A DNA stretch of 64,000 bases from assembly GCF_009749525.1 (NCBI RefSeq), contig NZ_WOAC01000001.1, forward strand, positions 372,001 through 436,000. Reading direction: 5' to 3'. This DNA comes from Mesorhizobium xinjiangense (GTDB lineage Bacteria > Pseudomonadota > Alphaproteobacteria > Rhizobiales > Rhizobiaceae). The notes under the pieces were generated by a model, which saw nothing but the letters and a program-made list of their open reading frames with translations, was not told where the DNA came from and did no database searches. Position numbers and translations under genes: made by a program. Numbering within the stretch: the first letter of the stretch is position 1; the number at the start of each line of letters is the position of its first letter. Positions 27,111-36,385 of this stretch are shown here, in pieces.

Positions 27111-27991
27111 CACGCCACGCCTTCCACGTCGCGCGCCCAGGCGCCGGTGGCGGGATCGAACGTGCCGGAAAATTCCCATTCGGCCGGCCCGGTCATGACG
27201 ACGTGATTGTCGTCGCGCCATTCGATGGCGAGCGGTCCGCCGGGCACGGTGATGGTGACCTCGCGCCCGGTGCGCCTGGTGCGCGCGGCGGCAACGGCCG
27301 TGGCGCAGGCAGCCGACCCGCAGGCGCGTGTCAGACCGGCGCCGCGCTCCCAGGTGCGGATCGTCACGGCATCGGGCGCCGTCACCCGCGCGATGGTGAT
27401 GTTGGCGCGCTCGGGAAAGATCGGGTGGTTTTCGAGCAGCGGCCCGAAACGGTCGAGATCATGGGACCACACGTCCTCGTCGACCCAGAAGATGGCGTGC
27501 GGATTGCCCATCGAGACGACCGACGGCGAATGAAGCACCGGCGCGTCGATCGGGCCGATCTGCAGCTCGATCATGCGCGTGTCGCGAAACTCCTCGGCGA
27601 GCGGAATGTCCTGCCAGCCGAAGCGCGGCTCGCCCATATCGACCGAAATCGTTCCGTCGTCGTTTTCGCGCGCATTGAGGATGCCGGCGACGGTCTGGAA
27701 GGTGAAGACCTTCTGCCCGGTCTCGGCAGCCAGCGCCTGGACGACGCAGCGCATGCCGTTGCCGCAGGCCTGGGCCGGCGTGCCGTCGGAGTTGATGATC
27801 TCGACGAAATTGGCGGTGCCCGCCATGCGTGGGTCGTGGATCGCCATGATCTGGTCGAACTTGGTCGCCGGATCGGCGGCCAGCGCCTTTGCGGCGGCCG
27901 GCGAGACACGGTCGGCGCGCCCGCGCATGTCGGCAACGATGATTTCGTTGCCGAGCCCGTTCATCTTCGCAAAGGGTGCGCCAGTTGTCAT
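27110..27991 (-). CDS. dapF: Diaminopimelate epimerase
   Basis: Cytosolic epimerase of 293 residues that converts LL- to meso-diaminopimelate for lysine and peptidoglycan. The two catalytic cysteines are in QACGNGMRC (near 76-84) and [13 protein letters not shown] (near 224-236). The N-terminus [14 protein letters not shown] is typical. First gene of the dapF-mtaB-ftsY group; spacing and overlap imply a single transcript. Confidence 0.96.
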   Translation of the reverse strand: MTTGAPFAKMNGLGNEIIVADMRGRADRVSPAAAKALAADPATKFDQIMAIHDPRMAGTANFVEIINSDGTPAQACGNGMRCVVQALAAETGQKVFTFQTVAGILNARENDDGTISVDMGEPRFGWQDIPLAEEFRDTRMIELQIGPIDAPVLHSPSVVSMGNPHAIFWVDEDVWSHDLDRFGPLLENHPIFPERANITIARVTAPDAVTIRTWERGAGLTRACGSAACATAVAAARTRRTGREVTITVPGGPLAIEWRDDNHVVMTGPAEWEFSGTFDPATGAWARDVEGVA

Positions 27992-28106
27992 TGCCGCCCG
28001 TCATTCTCTCGGTTCGGCCCCTATATGGCGGAATGAGCGGGCAATTACCAGACCGTCAAGGGCGTTGCCGGGATGGGGAAATACGGCTGGTCGCCGGCAC
28101 TGCCGC

Positions 28107-28268
28107 TCACGCGACGGCGATGATGCCGAGGACGACGAGGAGGAACAGGACCAGCACAACGCCGATGAGAAGCTTCGCACCGGTCATGGCGATGCCCGAT
28201 ATCGAGTGAAAGCCGAGCAGGCTGGCCACGGCGGCAACGATGAGAAGGATCAGAATCCATTTCAGCAT
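28107..28268 (-). CDS. DUF1328 (YtjA family) small membrane protein
   Basis: A 53-residue hydrophobic protein with two membrane segments (MLKWILILLIVAAVASLLGF, then a second helix ending LLVVLGIIAVA) and the family FHSISGIAMTGAKLL link. Function unknown; the family is widespread in Proteobacteria, often stress-inducible. A GAGGGTCTCATG context gives a reasonable ribosome site. It is separate from the operons on either side. Confidence 0.85.
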   Translation of the reverse strand: MLKWILILLIVAAVASLLGFHSISGIAMTGAKLLIGVVLVLFLLVVLGIIAVA

Positions 28269-28341
28269 GAGACCCTCTTCGGTGCGATTGCGATTGTAAC
28301 TAAACGCTGAAATGCGCCGAGGGTTCCTCTCGAGCGGATGA

Positions 28342-29445
28342 TCAGGCGGCCGCCGACGGGATGTCCCAGACCTCGCCGGGCAGCATGGCGCGAAAGCGTT
28401 CGCGGTCCACGCCGTGTAGATCGAGTGCGGTGTGGAGCAGGTCGCGCGGCTCCTCGATCGGCTCATTGGTCAGCTGGAACGTTCCCCAGTGACAGCCGGC
28501 GGCAAAGGCCGCGCCGGCCAGTTTCATGCCGCGCACGGCTTCATCCGGGTTCTGGTGCTGACCCTGCATGAACCAGCGCGGCTCATAGGCGCCGATCGGC
28601 AGGACGGCGAGACGAAAGCCGCCATGCTTGGCCGCCGCGTCGCGGTAGTTGACGCCGTCGTGAAAGCCGGTGTCGCCGGCGACGTAGACATTGCCGGCCG
28701 GCGCCTCGACGGCAAAGGCCGACCACAGCGCCATGCGGCGATCGCCCGTGCCGCGCGCCGACCAGTGATGCGCCGGCTCGATGTGCACGCGCAGTTCGGG
28801 CGAAAGGGCGAAGCTGTCGCCCCAGTCGCCGCAGGCGATGCGCATGGCCGGCACGGATTTCCTGACGATGGCGTCGTTGCCGAGCGGTGTCACCAGGAGA
28901 GGGTCGTGGCGCTCGTGCAGGTTCTGCAAGGTGGCGATATCGAGATGGTCGTAGTGGTTGTGGGTGAGCAGCACGGCGTCGATCTTCGGCAGTCCGTCGA
29001 AGGCGATGCCGGGTTCGTTGACGCGTTTCGGGCCGATGAAGGAAAAGGGCGAAACACGCTCGGACCAGACCGGGTCGGTGAGCAGGTTGAGCCCGGCCGT
29101 CTGGATGAGCAGGCTGGCGTGCCCGACCATTGTGACGCGCAGCCGGTCGCCATCGAGCGTCAAATCGGGCCTTGCCGGCGGATGCGGACTGGGGAATGCA
29201 GCCGGCCATTTGGCGCGCTTGCCGTCGAACTGCCATTTCAGGAAATCGCCGAAGGGACGTGGCGGGCTGCCGTTCGGATTGAAGAAGATCCGGCCGTCGA
29301 AATGATCGCTCGCCGGACCCTGGTAGTAGGAATTTGCGCCGTTTGCGCGTCCAACCATCGCCATGCCTCCCGCTGCGGCAGCGATACCGCCAAGTCCAAG
29401 CCATTTGAGCACCGACCGCCTGCGCATGGCTTTCGAGATAGGCAT
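28342..29445 (-). CDS. Metallo-beta-lactamase-fold hydrolase, RomA/NAPE-PLD-like
   Basis: Exported or membrane-anchored MBL-fold protein of 367 residues. The N-terminus MRRRSVLKWLGLGGIAAAAGG looks like a twin-arginine-type signal. The metal site HNHYDHLD is near residue 175, with H in PAHHWSARG and the distal D in YVAGDTGFHDG. The family (RomA, similar to NAPE-hydrolysing phospholipase D) hydrolyses phosphodiesters in animals; bacterial substrates are not established. Start could be the first Met or seventh codon (29427). It is next to the vapBC module but transcribed independently. Confidence 0.87.
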   Translation of the reverse strand: MPISKAMRRRSVLKWLGLGGIAAAAGGMAMVGRANGANSYYQGPASDHFDGRIFFNPNGSPPRPFGDFLKWQFDGKRAKWPAAFPSPHPPARPDLTLDGDRLRVTMVGHASLLIQTAGLNLLTDPVWSERVSPFSFIGPKRVNEPGIAFDGLPKIDAVLLTHNHYDHLDIATLQNLHERHDPLLVTPLGNDAIVRKSVPAMRIACGDWGDSFALSPELRVHIEPAHHWSARGTGDRRMALWSAFAVEAPAGNVYVAGDTGFHDGVNYRDAAAKHGGFRLAVLPIGAYEPRWFMQGQHQNPDEAVRGMKLAGAAFAAGCHWGTFQLTNEPIEEPRDLLHTALDLHGVDRERFRAMLPGEVWDIPSAAA

Positions 29446-29458
29446 TGGCGCGCCGGTA

Positions 29459-29973
29459 TCAACCCGGTGCGATCAGGCGCAGCTTCGGGAAATAGGCGCG
29501 ATAGCGGCCGACATCGCGGGTCAACAGCGGCACGTCGGCGACGGCCGCATGTGCGCCGATGAAGAAGTCCGGGAGCACACCGGTGCGCGTTCCGCCTTGC
29601 TTACGGTATCGTACAAACACCTTGGCGGCGAGGTAGAGGGCTGCCCGAGGCATCGGCGTGAACTGGAGACGTGCGGCGGCGACGAACGCATCGAGATCTT
29701 CGATCCGTTCATAACGCACCGAGAGTTCGGCATAGACGACATCGTTTATGAGAAGCGGGCCGGCAAGCAACGCCGCCTCGAGCTGTGCGACCGACCAATC
29801 TGCCCAGTTCGGATCGTTCGTAACCAGAACATGTCCCGCTCAAACGGAATCGTTTGAGCGAAAGGTACATGTTCCAACATATTGATCTGGCGCGCATATC
29901 TTTGCTTCAAACGTTTCCGTTTGAAGCAAACGCGCGCTAGGTCGAGCAGCACATTGGTGTCGACAAGCGTCAC
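29459..29973 (-). pseudogene. vapC: VapC PIN-domain toxin gene interrupted by a RIME-like repeat
   Basis: The gene starts with a GTG overlapping the vapB stop (GTGA), reads MTLVDTNVLLDL, then enters a 113-bp repeat (29826-29938) that changes the frame. After the repeat the toxin continues in another frame as VTNDPNWADWSVAQLEAALL and AGPLLINDVVYAELSVRYE, to GVLPDFFIGAHA, TRDVGRY and a stop at 29459. Removing exactly 113 bp leaves 402 nt, a 133-residue open frame of normal VapC length with all four PIN acidic residues. The toxin ribonuclease is thus almost certainly inactive as read; a truncated C-terminal product is possible. Confidence 0.9.
29826..29938 (-). repeat. RIME1-like two-hairpin repeat, copy 2, inserted in vapC
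   Basis: Inverted relative to the copy at 8171-8283 and the same length, 113 bp. It keeps both hairpins: GCTTCAAACG/CGTTTGAAGC and CGCTCAAACG/CGTTTGAGCG. Its boundaries are set by the vapC frame: on the minus strand the toxin reads GACCT, the repeat follows, then GGTTACGAACG resumes the coding frame. The last bases of the repeat (CT) also match the target, so the junction is uncertain by two bases; no clear target duplication is seen. Confidence 0.88.
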
Positions 29974-30203
29974 GTTTCGCCGCGTGTCAGGGCCATGATG
30001 GCGTCGGTGCCAAGCCCCTTGCCGGAATGACCGCGCAGCCGCTCAAAGCGGCTTGCCGGCGGCTTGCCGTCGACACGTATCAGGATGACGCTGCCATCGG
30101 CGGCGCGGCGGAAATCGACTTTGCTGCCGGCAGTGATCCCAAGCATATCGCGCACCGGCTTGGGGATCGTTACCTGGCCTTTCGTGGTGACTGTGGCGGT
30201 CAT
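29970..30203 (-). CDS. vapB: VapB-type antitoxin, AbrB/SpoVT family
   Basis: A 77-residue DNA-binding antitoxin. The swapped-hairpin AbrB domain is at the N-terminus (VTTKGQVTIPKPVRDMLGI, residues 5-23, then GSKVDFRRAADGSVILI). The C-terminal part would wrap the VapC toxin. The start MTATVTTKGQ matches the family; upstream codons do not. Its stop overlaps the vapC start. The antitoxin is intact although its toxin partner is broken, so it may persist as an autoregulator or against other VapC proteins. Confidence 0.9.
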   Translation of the reverse strand: MTATVTTKGQVTIPKPVRDMLGITAGSKVDFRRAADGSVILIRVDGKPPASRFERLRGHSGKGLGTDAIMALTRGET

Positions 30204-30505
30204 GAAAGCCTCGGCGAAGGTAAGGAATGCTGGTTTAAAGATATTACTTCGGCGGCACGGCTGCAATGATCTGAGGCTGGCTGGTGCCATAACCCGACCT
30301 TTGCGTTGCAGAATCTCAACAATGGAATGAAATCGACCAGAATGGCGCTGTCATGCGTCCGGCACGGCGATTTGGCCTTGTAATGGCCGCGTCAACACGG
30401 TGTTAACCATGGGTTTGAGAAACTGACCAAAACAATGCCATGATTATGTCCCTCAAGAAACAGGCCGGATCCGGACGGCCGATCGCCCCCACGGAGAAAA
30501 CAGGC
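30204..30505. other. Intergenic region between vapB and the Omp19-like gene
   Basis: About 300 bp without a credible gene. It should hold the divergent promoters of vapBC and of the lipoprotein gene. The only recognisable motif is TTAACCAT at 30403-30410, a CtrA-type half site, about 100 bases before the lipoprotein start. Confidence 0.5.
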
Positions 30506-31060
30506 ATGAAACTTACAACCCAGACTGTCCTCGTCCTTGCCTTGGCGGCGCTGACGGTTTCGGGCTGCCAGAGTTCGCGTTTCGGGTCGCTCGATTCGCG
30601 GAGTCCCGCACCGCTTACGGCGGCCCCGTCGGGGTCAGTTCAGTCAAGCCAGCTTCCCCCGCCGCAGCAGCCCTCGGGACCAACGGGTCCGAATTCATTC
30701 CCGACCGTGCCCGGCACGGAGACGGCGGCCGATCCCGCGGCCAGCGCCGAAGCGTTCGAAACGGCCGCCGCGGCGGCGCCGGAGATCACGGCAGGCAGCG
30801 TGGCCGGCGTCTGGAACGCGGAAGTTGGTGGCCAAAGCTGCCGGGTGGCGACGCCGCAGACGAAATTCGGACAGGGCTTTCGTGCCGGTCCGCTGCGCTG
30901 TCCGCCGCCGCTCGACGGCGTGAAGTCGTGGAACGTCGCGGGCAAGCAGCTTTCGCTGTATGACGAGGGCGGCAGCGTGCTGGCGCGGCTCTATTCCTCC
31001 AGCGCCGAACGGTTCGACGGCCAGACGACCTCCGGCCAGCCGATCTCGCTCTCGCGCTAA
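30506..31060 (+). CDS. Omp19/AprI-like outer-membrane lipoprotein
   Basis: Lipoprotein of 184 residues: signal peptide with lipobox LTVSGC (lipidated C21). A low-complexity Pro/Ser/Gln linker follows (about 30-85), then an Inh/AprI beta-barrel domain (GSVAGVWNAEVGGQSCRVATPQ to the end). The layout matches Brucella Omp19, a protease-inhibiting outer-membrane lipoprotein. The start with GGAG upstream (30506) was preferred to an in-frame ATG 22 codons before it. It is followed four bases later by zapE, so the two may be co-transcribed. Confidence 0.88.
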   Translation: MKLTTQTVLVLALAALTVSGCQSSRFGSLDSRSPAPLTAAPSGSVQSSQLPPPQQPSGPTGPNSFPTVPGTETAADPAASAEAFETAAAAAPEITAGSVAGVWNAEVGGQSCRVATPQTKFGQGFRAGPLRCPPPLDGVKSWNVAGKQLSLYDEGGSVLARLYSSSAERFDGQTTSGQPISLSR

Positions 31061-31063
31061 GGT

Positions 31064-32263
31064 GTGTTGAAAGCCGCCAAGCCAATGTCGCTGCGTGACG
31101 GACTGCAACCCTTCCCCTCTGTGCGCCAGGCCTACGAGCATCTGGTCGAGCGCGGCGACGTGGCGTTGGATCCGGCGCAACTCGCCGTCACGCGGGCGCT
31201 CGATCACCTGATCGAGGAGATCGCCACCAAGCGGCTGGCGGCCAAGTCGAGTGCGCTCGGCTGGCTGTTCGCCCGCCGCGCCGCGCCGGCGCCGGTGAAG
31301 GGCCTCTATGTCCATGGCGGCGTCGGGCGCGGCAAGACGATGCTGATGGACCTGTTCTTCCGGCTCGTCCCGGTGAAGCGCAAGCGGCGTGTGCATTTCA
31401 ACGATTTCATGGCCGACGTGCATGACCGTATTGGCCGCCACCGCGCGGCCGTCAAAGCCGGCGAGGCCAAGGGCAATGACCCGATCCCGCCGGTCGCCAA
31501 GGCGCTCGCCGCCGAGGCGTGGGTTCTGTGTTTCGACGAGTTCTCGGTGACCGACATCGCCGACGCGATGATCCTGTCGCGGCTCTTCGCGGCCCTCTTC
31601 GATGAAGGGGTGGTGCTGGTCGCCACGTCCAACGTCGCGCCGAAGGACCTCTACAAGGACGGGCTGAACCGGCCGCTCTTCGCCCCGTTCATAGGCCTGC
31701 TCGAACGACATGCCGAGATCGTGGCGCTCGACAGCGACACCGACTACCGGATGGAAAAGCTCGGCCGCGTGCCCGTCTATCTGACGCCGCTGGACGCGGA
31801 CACCGCGGTCGCCTTCGATCGCGCCTGGCGCGACTATGCCGGCAGCGCCGAGGAGCGCGAGGAGGCGATCGCGGTCAAGGGTCGGCGCATCGTCGTCCGC
31901 CGTGCGGCGCGCGATGCGGCGCGGTTCACCTTTGCCGAATTGTGCGAGAAGCCGCATGGCGCCCGCGACTTCCTGGCCATCGCGGAGCGCTACCGGGCGA
32001 TCTTTCTGGAGAATATCCCGACACTCGACGATTCCAGCCGCAACGAGGCAAAGCGCTTCATCCTGCTGATCGACACGCTTTACGACAAGCGCATCCGGCT
32101 CGTCGCCAGCGCGGCGGCGCAGCCGCAGGGGCTTTATCGCGGGCGCATCGGCGCCGAAGCGTTCGAGTTCGAGCGCACCGTCTCGCGCCTTATCGAGATG
32201 CAAAGCAGGGACTGGCTGGCAAGCTTGGAGGAAGAGGAACCGGCGCGCGCTACGGCCGGATAA
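31064..32263 (+). CDS. zapE: Cell-division ATPase ZapE/AFG1
   Basis: AFG1-like ATPase of 399 residues. Walker A is GGVGRGKTMLMDLFF near residues 85-99 and Walker B VLCFDEFSVTD near 158-168. In E. coli ZapE destabilises FtsZ rings during division or stress; mitochondrial AFG1 assists protein quality control. The start is a TTG with AAGG upstream; an ATG seven codons later is an alternative. It precedes the TCA operon but a 290-bp promoter-like gap separates them. Confidence 0.92.
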   Translation: MLKAAKPMSLRDGLQPFPSVRQAYEHLVERGDVALDPAQLAVTRALDHLIEEIATKRLAAKSSALGWLFARRAAPAPVKGLYVHGGVGRGKTMLMDLFFRLVPVKRKRRVHFNDFMADVHDRIGRHRAAVKAGEAKGNDPIPPVAKALAAEAWVLCFDEFSVTDIADAMILSRLFAALFDEGVVLVATSNVAPKDLYKDGLNRPLFAPFIGLLERHAEIVALDSDTDYRMEKLGRVPVYLTPLDADTAVAFDRAWRDYAGSAEEREEAIAVKGRRIVVRRAARDAARFTFAELCEKPHGARDFLAIAERYRAIFLENIPTLDDSSRNEAKRFILLIDTLYDKRIRLVASAAAQPQGLYRGRIGAEAFEFERTVSRLIEMQSRDWLASLEEEEPARATAG

Positions 32264-32356
32264 GGGCACGACGCCGAAGGCTGCGCGCTCTCTGGTCGCC
32301 CGCTATTCCGGGGCGTGCCCGGCAATCGGGTTTCCGGGCTGCGAATATTTCTTACG

Positions 32357-32366
32357 TTTACGTAAA
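32357..32366. promoter_or_regulatory. Palindrome in an AT-rich region upstream of mdh
   Basis: TTTACGTAAA is a perfect 10-bp palindrome in the conspicuously AT-rich stretch 32340-32430 that precedes the mdh-suc-lpd operon. It is 13 bases upstream of the 12-mer shared with the sdhC region. This is the most likely control region of the operon; no promoter hexamers are convincing enough to mark. Confidence 0.4.
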
Positions 32367-32378
32367 TCCCAAATATCT

Positions 32379-32390
32379 TAAACGATTGAA
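32379..32390 (+). promoter_or_regulatory. 12-mer TAAACGATTGAA shared by the mdh and sdhC upstream regions
   Basis: The identical 12 bases, in the same orientation, occur at 63086-63097 upstream of sdhC; the match extends as a one-gap-free 14 of 15. It has a weak TT-AA / TT-AA symmetry. Both flanking operons encode TCA-cycle enzymes. A shared transcription-factor site is inferred, not proven. Confidence 0.45.
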
Positions 32391-32423
32391 TTCATTCGCT
32401 CTGAAAGAACCGGTTGAATTTAA

Positions 32424-33518
<1,095 letters not shown>

Positions 33519-33537
33519 GCAAGCGAGCCGCGCAGCC

Positions 33538-34734
33538 ATGAACATTCACGAATACCAGGCCAAGCAGGTCCTCAAGAGCTACGGCGCTCCCGTTGCCGAG
33601 GGTGTGGCGATCATGAGCGCCGACGAGGCGGAGAAGGCGGCGAAATCGCTTCCCGGCCCGCTCTACGTGGTCAAGAGCCAGATCCATGCCGGCGGCCGCG
33701 GCAAGGGCAAGTTCAAGGAACTCGGCCCCGACGCCAAGGGCGGCGTGCGGCTTGCCAAGTCGATCGAGGACGCTGCAGCCGACGCCAAGGAGATGCTCGG
33801 CCACACGCTTGTGACCAAGCAGACCGGACCCGAGGGCAAGCAGGTGGGCCGCCTCTACATCGAGGATGGAGCCGATATCGCCCGCGAGCTCTATTTGTCG
33901 ATTCTCGTCGACCGCACGGTCGGCCGTGTCGCCTTCGTGGTTTCGACCGAGGGCGGCATGGACATCGAGACCGTGGCCGAGGAAACGCCGGACAAGATCG
34001 TCACGGTGGCGATCGATCCCGACAAGGGCGTGACGGCGGACGACGTCAAGGCGCTCAACGCGGCGCTGAAGCTCGAGGACGAGGCGGCCAAGGACGGCGA
34101 GGCACTGTTCCCGATACTCTACAAGGCCTTTACCGAAAAGGACATGAGCCTTCTCGAGATCAATCCGCTGATCGTCATGGAGAACGGCCGTCTGCGCGTG
34201 CTCGACGCCAAGGTGTCGTTCGACAACAACGCGCTCTTCCGCCATCCCGACATCGTCGAACTGCGCGACACGACGGAAGAGGACGCCAAGGAGATCGAGG
34301 CCTCCAAATACGACCTCGCCTATGTGGCGCTCGACGGCAATATCGGCTGCATGGTCAACGGTGCCGGTCTCGCCATGGCGACGATGGACATCATCAAGCT
34401 CTATGGCGCCGAGCCCGCCAATTTCCTCGATGTCGGCGGCGGCGCGTCGAAGGAGAAGGTGACGGCCGCCTTCAAGATCATCACCGCCGATCCGAACGTG
34501 AAGGGCATCCTGGTCAACATCTTCGGCGGCATCATGCGCTGCGACGTGATCGCCGAGGGTGTCGTTGCGGCGGTCAAGGAAGTCGGTCTGAAGGTGCCGC
34601 TGGTCGTGCGGCTGGAAGGCACCAATGTCGAGCTCGGCAAGAAGATCATCAACGAGAGCGGGCTCAACGTCATTGCAGCCGACGACCTCGACGATGCGGC
34701 CAAGAAGATCGTGAAGGCAGTAAGCGAAGGATAG
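33538..34734 (+). CDS. sucC: Succinyl-CoA synthetase (ADP-forming) beta subunit
   Basis: ATP-grasp subunit of 398 residues of the TCA enzyme that makes ATP from succinyl-CoA. The start [16 protein letters not shown] is the family signature; the ATP-grasp loop [16 protein letters not shown] follows, and the C-terminal [16 protein letters not shown] block contacts CoA/phosphate. It starts 20 bases after mdh. Unusually, sucD does not follow at once: a cupin gene begins four bases after the sucC stop. Confidence 0.96.
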   Translation: MNIHEYQAKQVLKSYGAPVAEGVAIMSADEAEKAAKSLPGPLYVVKSQIHAGGRGKGKFKELGPDAKGGVRLAKSIEDAAADAKEMLGHTLVTKQTGPEGKQVGRLYIEDGADIARELYLSILVDRTVGRVAFVVSTEGGMDIETVAEETPDKIVTVAIDPDKGVTADDVKALNAALKLEDEAAKDGEALFPILYKAFTEKDMSLLEINPLIVMENGRLRVLDAKVSFDNNALFRHPDIVELRDTTEEDAKEIEASKYDLAYVALDGNIGCMVNGAGLAMATMDIIKLYGAEPANFLDVGGGASKEKVTAAFKIITADPNVKGILVNIFGGIMRCDVIAEGVVAAVKEVGLKVPLVVRLEGTNVELGKKIINESGLNVIAADDLDDAAKKIVKAVSEG

Positions 34735-34738
34735 CGCT

Positions 34739-35110
34739 ATGCCGCCCAGGAAGATCAACCTTTTGGAGGCCGCCGACCGGCGCATCGATAAGGTGTTCGA
34801 TCCCCATGTCGCGGGCGATGTGAACAATGCCCAGGTCAAGCTCGCCAAGTTCGGCGAGGTCTTCGACTGGCATTCCCACGAAAACGAGGATGAGGGTTTC
34901 CTCGTCCTGCGCGGGCGCATCGCCATCGATTTTCGCGACGGCGCGGTGGAGATGGGCGAAGGCGAATTCATTGTCGTGCCGCGCGGCTTGGAGCACCGGC
35001 CCCGGTCGCTGACAAAGGAACCGGTCGTACTGATGTTCGAACCGGCGACGACATTGAACACCGGCGATGCCGAGAGCGAACTGACGGTAACTGAGTTGAA
35101 GCGGTTGTAG
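34739..35110 (+). CDS. Cupin-domain protein
   Basis: Small single-domain cupin of 123 residues. The first cupin motif FDWHSHENEDEGFLVLRGRI (about 41-60) has the two metal-ligand histidines and glutamates, and the second motif is near FIVVPRGLEHRP (79-90). A metal-dependent enzyme or a sensor is possible; no function can be named. It lies between sucC and sucD, four bases after sucC, and so must be co-transcribed with the TCA genes. Confidence 0.85.
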   Translation: MPPRKINLLEAADRRIDKVFDPHVAGDVNNAQVKLAKFGEVFDWHSHENEDEGFLVLRGRIAIDFRDGAVEMGEGEFIVVPRGLEHRPRSLTKEPVVLMFEPATTLNTGDAESELTVTELKRL

Positions 35111-35130
35111 GAAAGTCAACGGGCAGTGCC

Positions 35131-35322
35131 ATGACAGGAAAATCTGAACCCAAACAGATCGTTGTGGAAGTGTCCGAAGAAACCATGGAACGGATCAAGT
35201 ATCTGGCCGAATTGGAGGGCATGTCGGTAGCCGATATGGCAGGAAAGCTGCTTGCCAACGAAGCCGAAGCTCAAGCTGGTCTGACACGCGGCCCGTTTTC
35301 TCGAAAATACATGCATCGTTGA
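35131..35322 (+). CDS. Small ribbon-helix-helix-like protein between sucC and sucD
   Basis: A 63-residue protein whose first 50 residues resemble a ribbon-helix-helix fold: a beta strand ([15 protein letters not shown]) followed by two helices ([25 protein letters not shown]). It could be a DNA-binding antitoxin or a regulator of the operon. No toxin gene is adjacent. The start ATG is 20 bases after the cupin stop, and sucD follows 19 bases after. Family not recognised with certainty. Confidence 0.6.
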   Translation: MTGKSEPKQIVVEVSEETMERIKYLAELEGMSVADMAGKLLANEAEAQAGLTRGPFSRKYMHR

Positions 35323-35341
35323 TCGAAAGGCGAACTTAGGA

Positions 35342-36247
35342 ATGTCCATTCTCGTCAACAAAGACACCAAGGTTCTGGTCCAGGGCCTGACCGGCAAGAC
35401 CGGTACCTTCCATACCGAGCAGGCGCTGGCCTATAACGGCACCAAGATGGTCGGCGGCATCCATCCCAAGAAGGGTGGCGAGACCTGGGGCTCGGTCGAG
35501 AGCGGCGCGCAGCTTCCCATTTTCGCCACGGTGGCCGAAGGCAAGGAAAAGACCGGCGCCGACGCATCGGTCATCTATGTGCCGCCGGCGGGCGCCGGCG
35601 CGGCCATCATCGAGGCGATCGAGGCGGAGATCCCGCTGATCGTCTGCATCACCGAGGGCATTCCGGTGATGGACATGGTCACGGTGAAAGCCAGGCTCGA
35701 CAAGTCCAAGTCGCGGCTCATAGGCCCCAACTGCCCCGGCGTGCTGACGCCGGACGAGTGCAAGATCGGCATCATGCCCGGCAACATCTTCAAGAAGGGC
35801 TCGGTGGGCGTCGTTTCGCGCTCCGGCACGCTGACCTATGAGGCGGTGTTCCAGACGACCAATGCCGGCCTCGGCCAGACGACGGCCGTCGGCATCGGCG
35901 GCGATCCGGTCAAGGGCACCGAGTTCATCGACGTGCTGGAGATGTTCCTGGCCGATGACGCCACGCAATCCATCATCATGATCGGCGAGATCGGCGGTTC
36001 GGCCGAGGAAGACGCCGCACAGTTCCTCAAGGACGAGGCGAAGAAGGGCCGCAAGAAGCCGATGGCCGGCTTCATCGCCGGGCGCACCGCGCCTCCCGGA
36101 CGCACGATGGGCCATGCCGGCGCCGTGATTTCCGGCGGCAAGGGCGGTGCGGAAGACAAGATCGCCGCGATGGAGGAAGCGGGCATCCGCGTATCGCCAT
36201 CGCCGGCGCGGCTCGGCCAGACGCTGGTCGAGGCGATCAAGGGTTGA
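35342..36247 (+). CDS. sucD: Succinyl-CoA synthetase alpha subunit
   Basis: CoA-binding subunit of 301 residues, partner of SucC. The N-terminal Rossmann domain starts [20 protein letters not shown]; the phospho-histidine is in [19 protein letters not shown] near residue 255. Length and motifs are standard. Separated from sucC by the cupin and RHH genes. An inverted heptad repeat follows the stop and precedes sucA. Confidence 0.96.
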   Translation: MSILVNKDTKVLVQGLTGKTGTFHTEQALAYNGTKMVGGIHPKKGGETWGSVESGAQLPIFATVAEGKEKTGADASVIYVPPAGAGAAIIEAIEAEIPLIVCITEGIPVMDMVTVKARLDKSKSRLIGPNCPGVLTPDECKIGIMPGNIFKKGSVGVVSRSGTLTYEAVFQTTNAGLGQTTAVGIGGDPVKGTEFIDVLEMFLADDATQSIIMIGEIGGSAEEDAAQFLKDEAKKGRKKPMAGFIAGRTAPPGRTMGHAGAVISGGKGGAEDKIAAMEEAGIRVSPSPARLGQTLVEAIKG

Positions 36248-36248
36248 G

Positions 36249-36348
36249 TGAATAGGGAGTAGGGAATAGCGAATAGGGCTCACAAACATCAAAGCGGCGC
36301 GAGAGCACTGCCTTTCCTCTACTCGCCAATAACTATTCGCTACTCGCT
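36249..36348. repeat. Inverted arrays of heptads between sucD and sucA
   Basis: The left arm (36249-36278) is made of tandem GAATAG/GAGTAG heptads. The right arm (36316-36348) is the approximate reverse complement (CTACTCG, CTATTCG units). The two arms can pair over about 30 bases with roughly 70 % identity, leaving a 37-base loop. The structure lies in the sucD-sucA leader, so it may affect mRNA processing or the relative output of the two gene groups. Similar heptad repeats occur in other Hyphomicrobiales. Confidence 0.7.
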
Positions 36349-36385
36349 CCAAGCAAGGAGACGGGGCAAAACCCCGGAAACGAAA

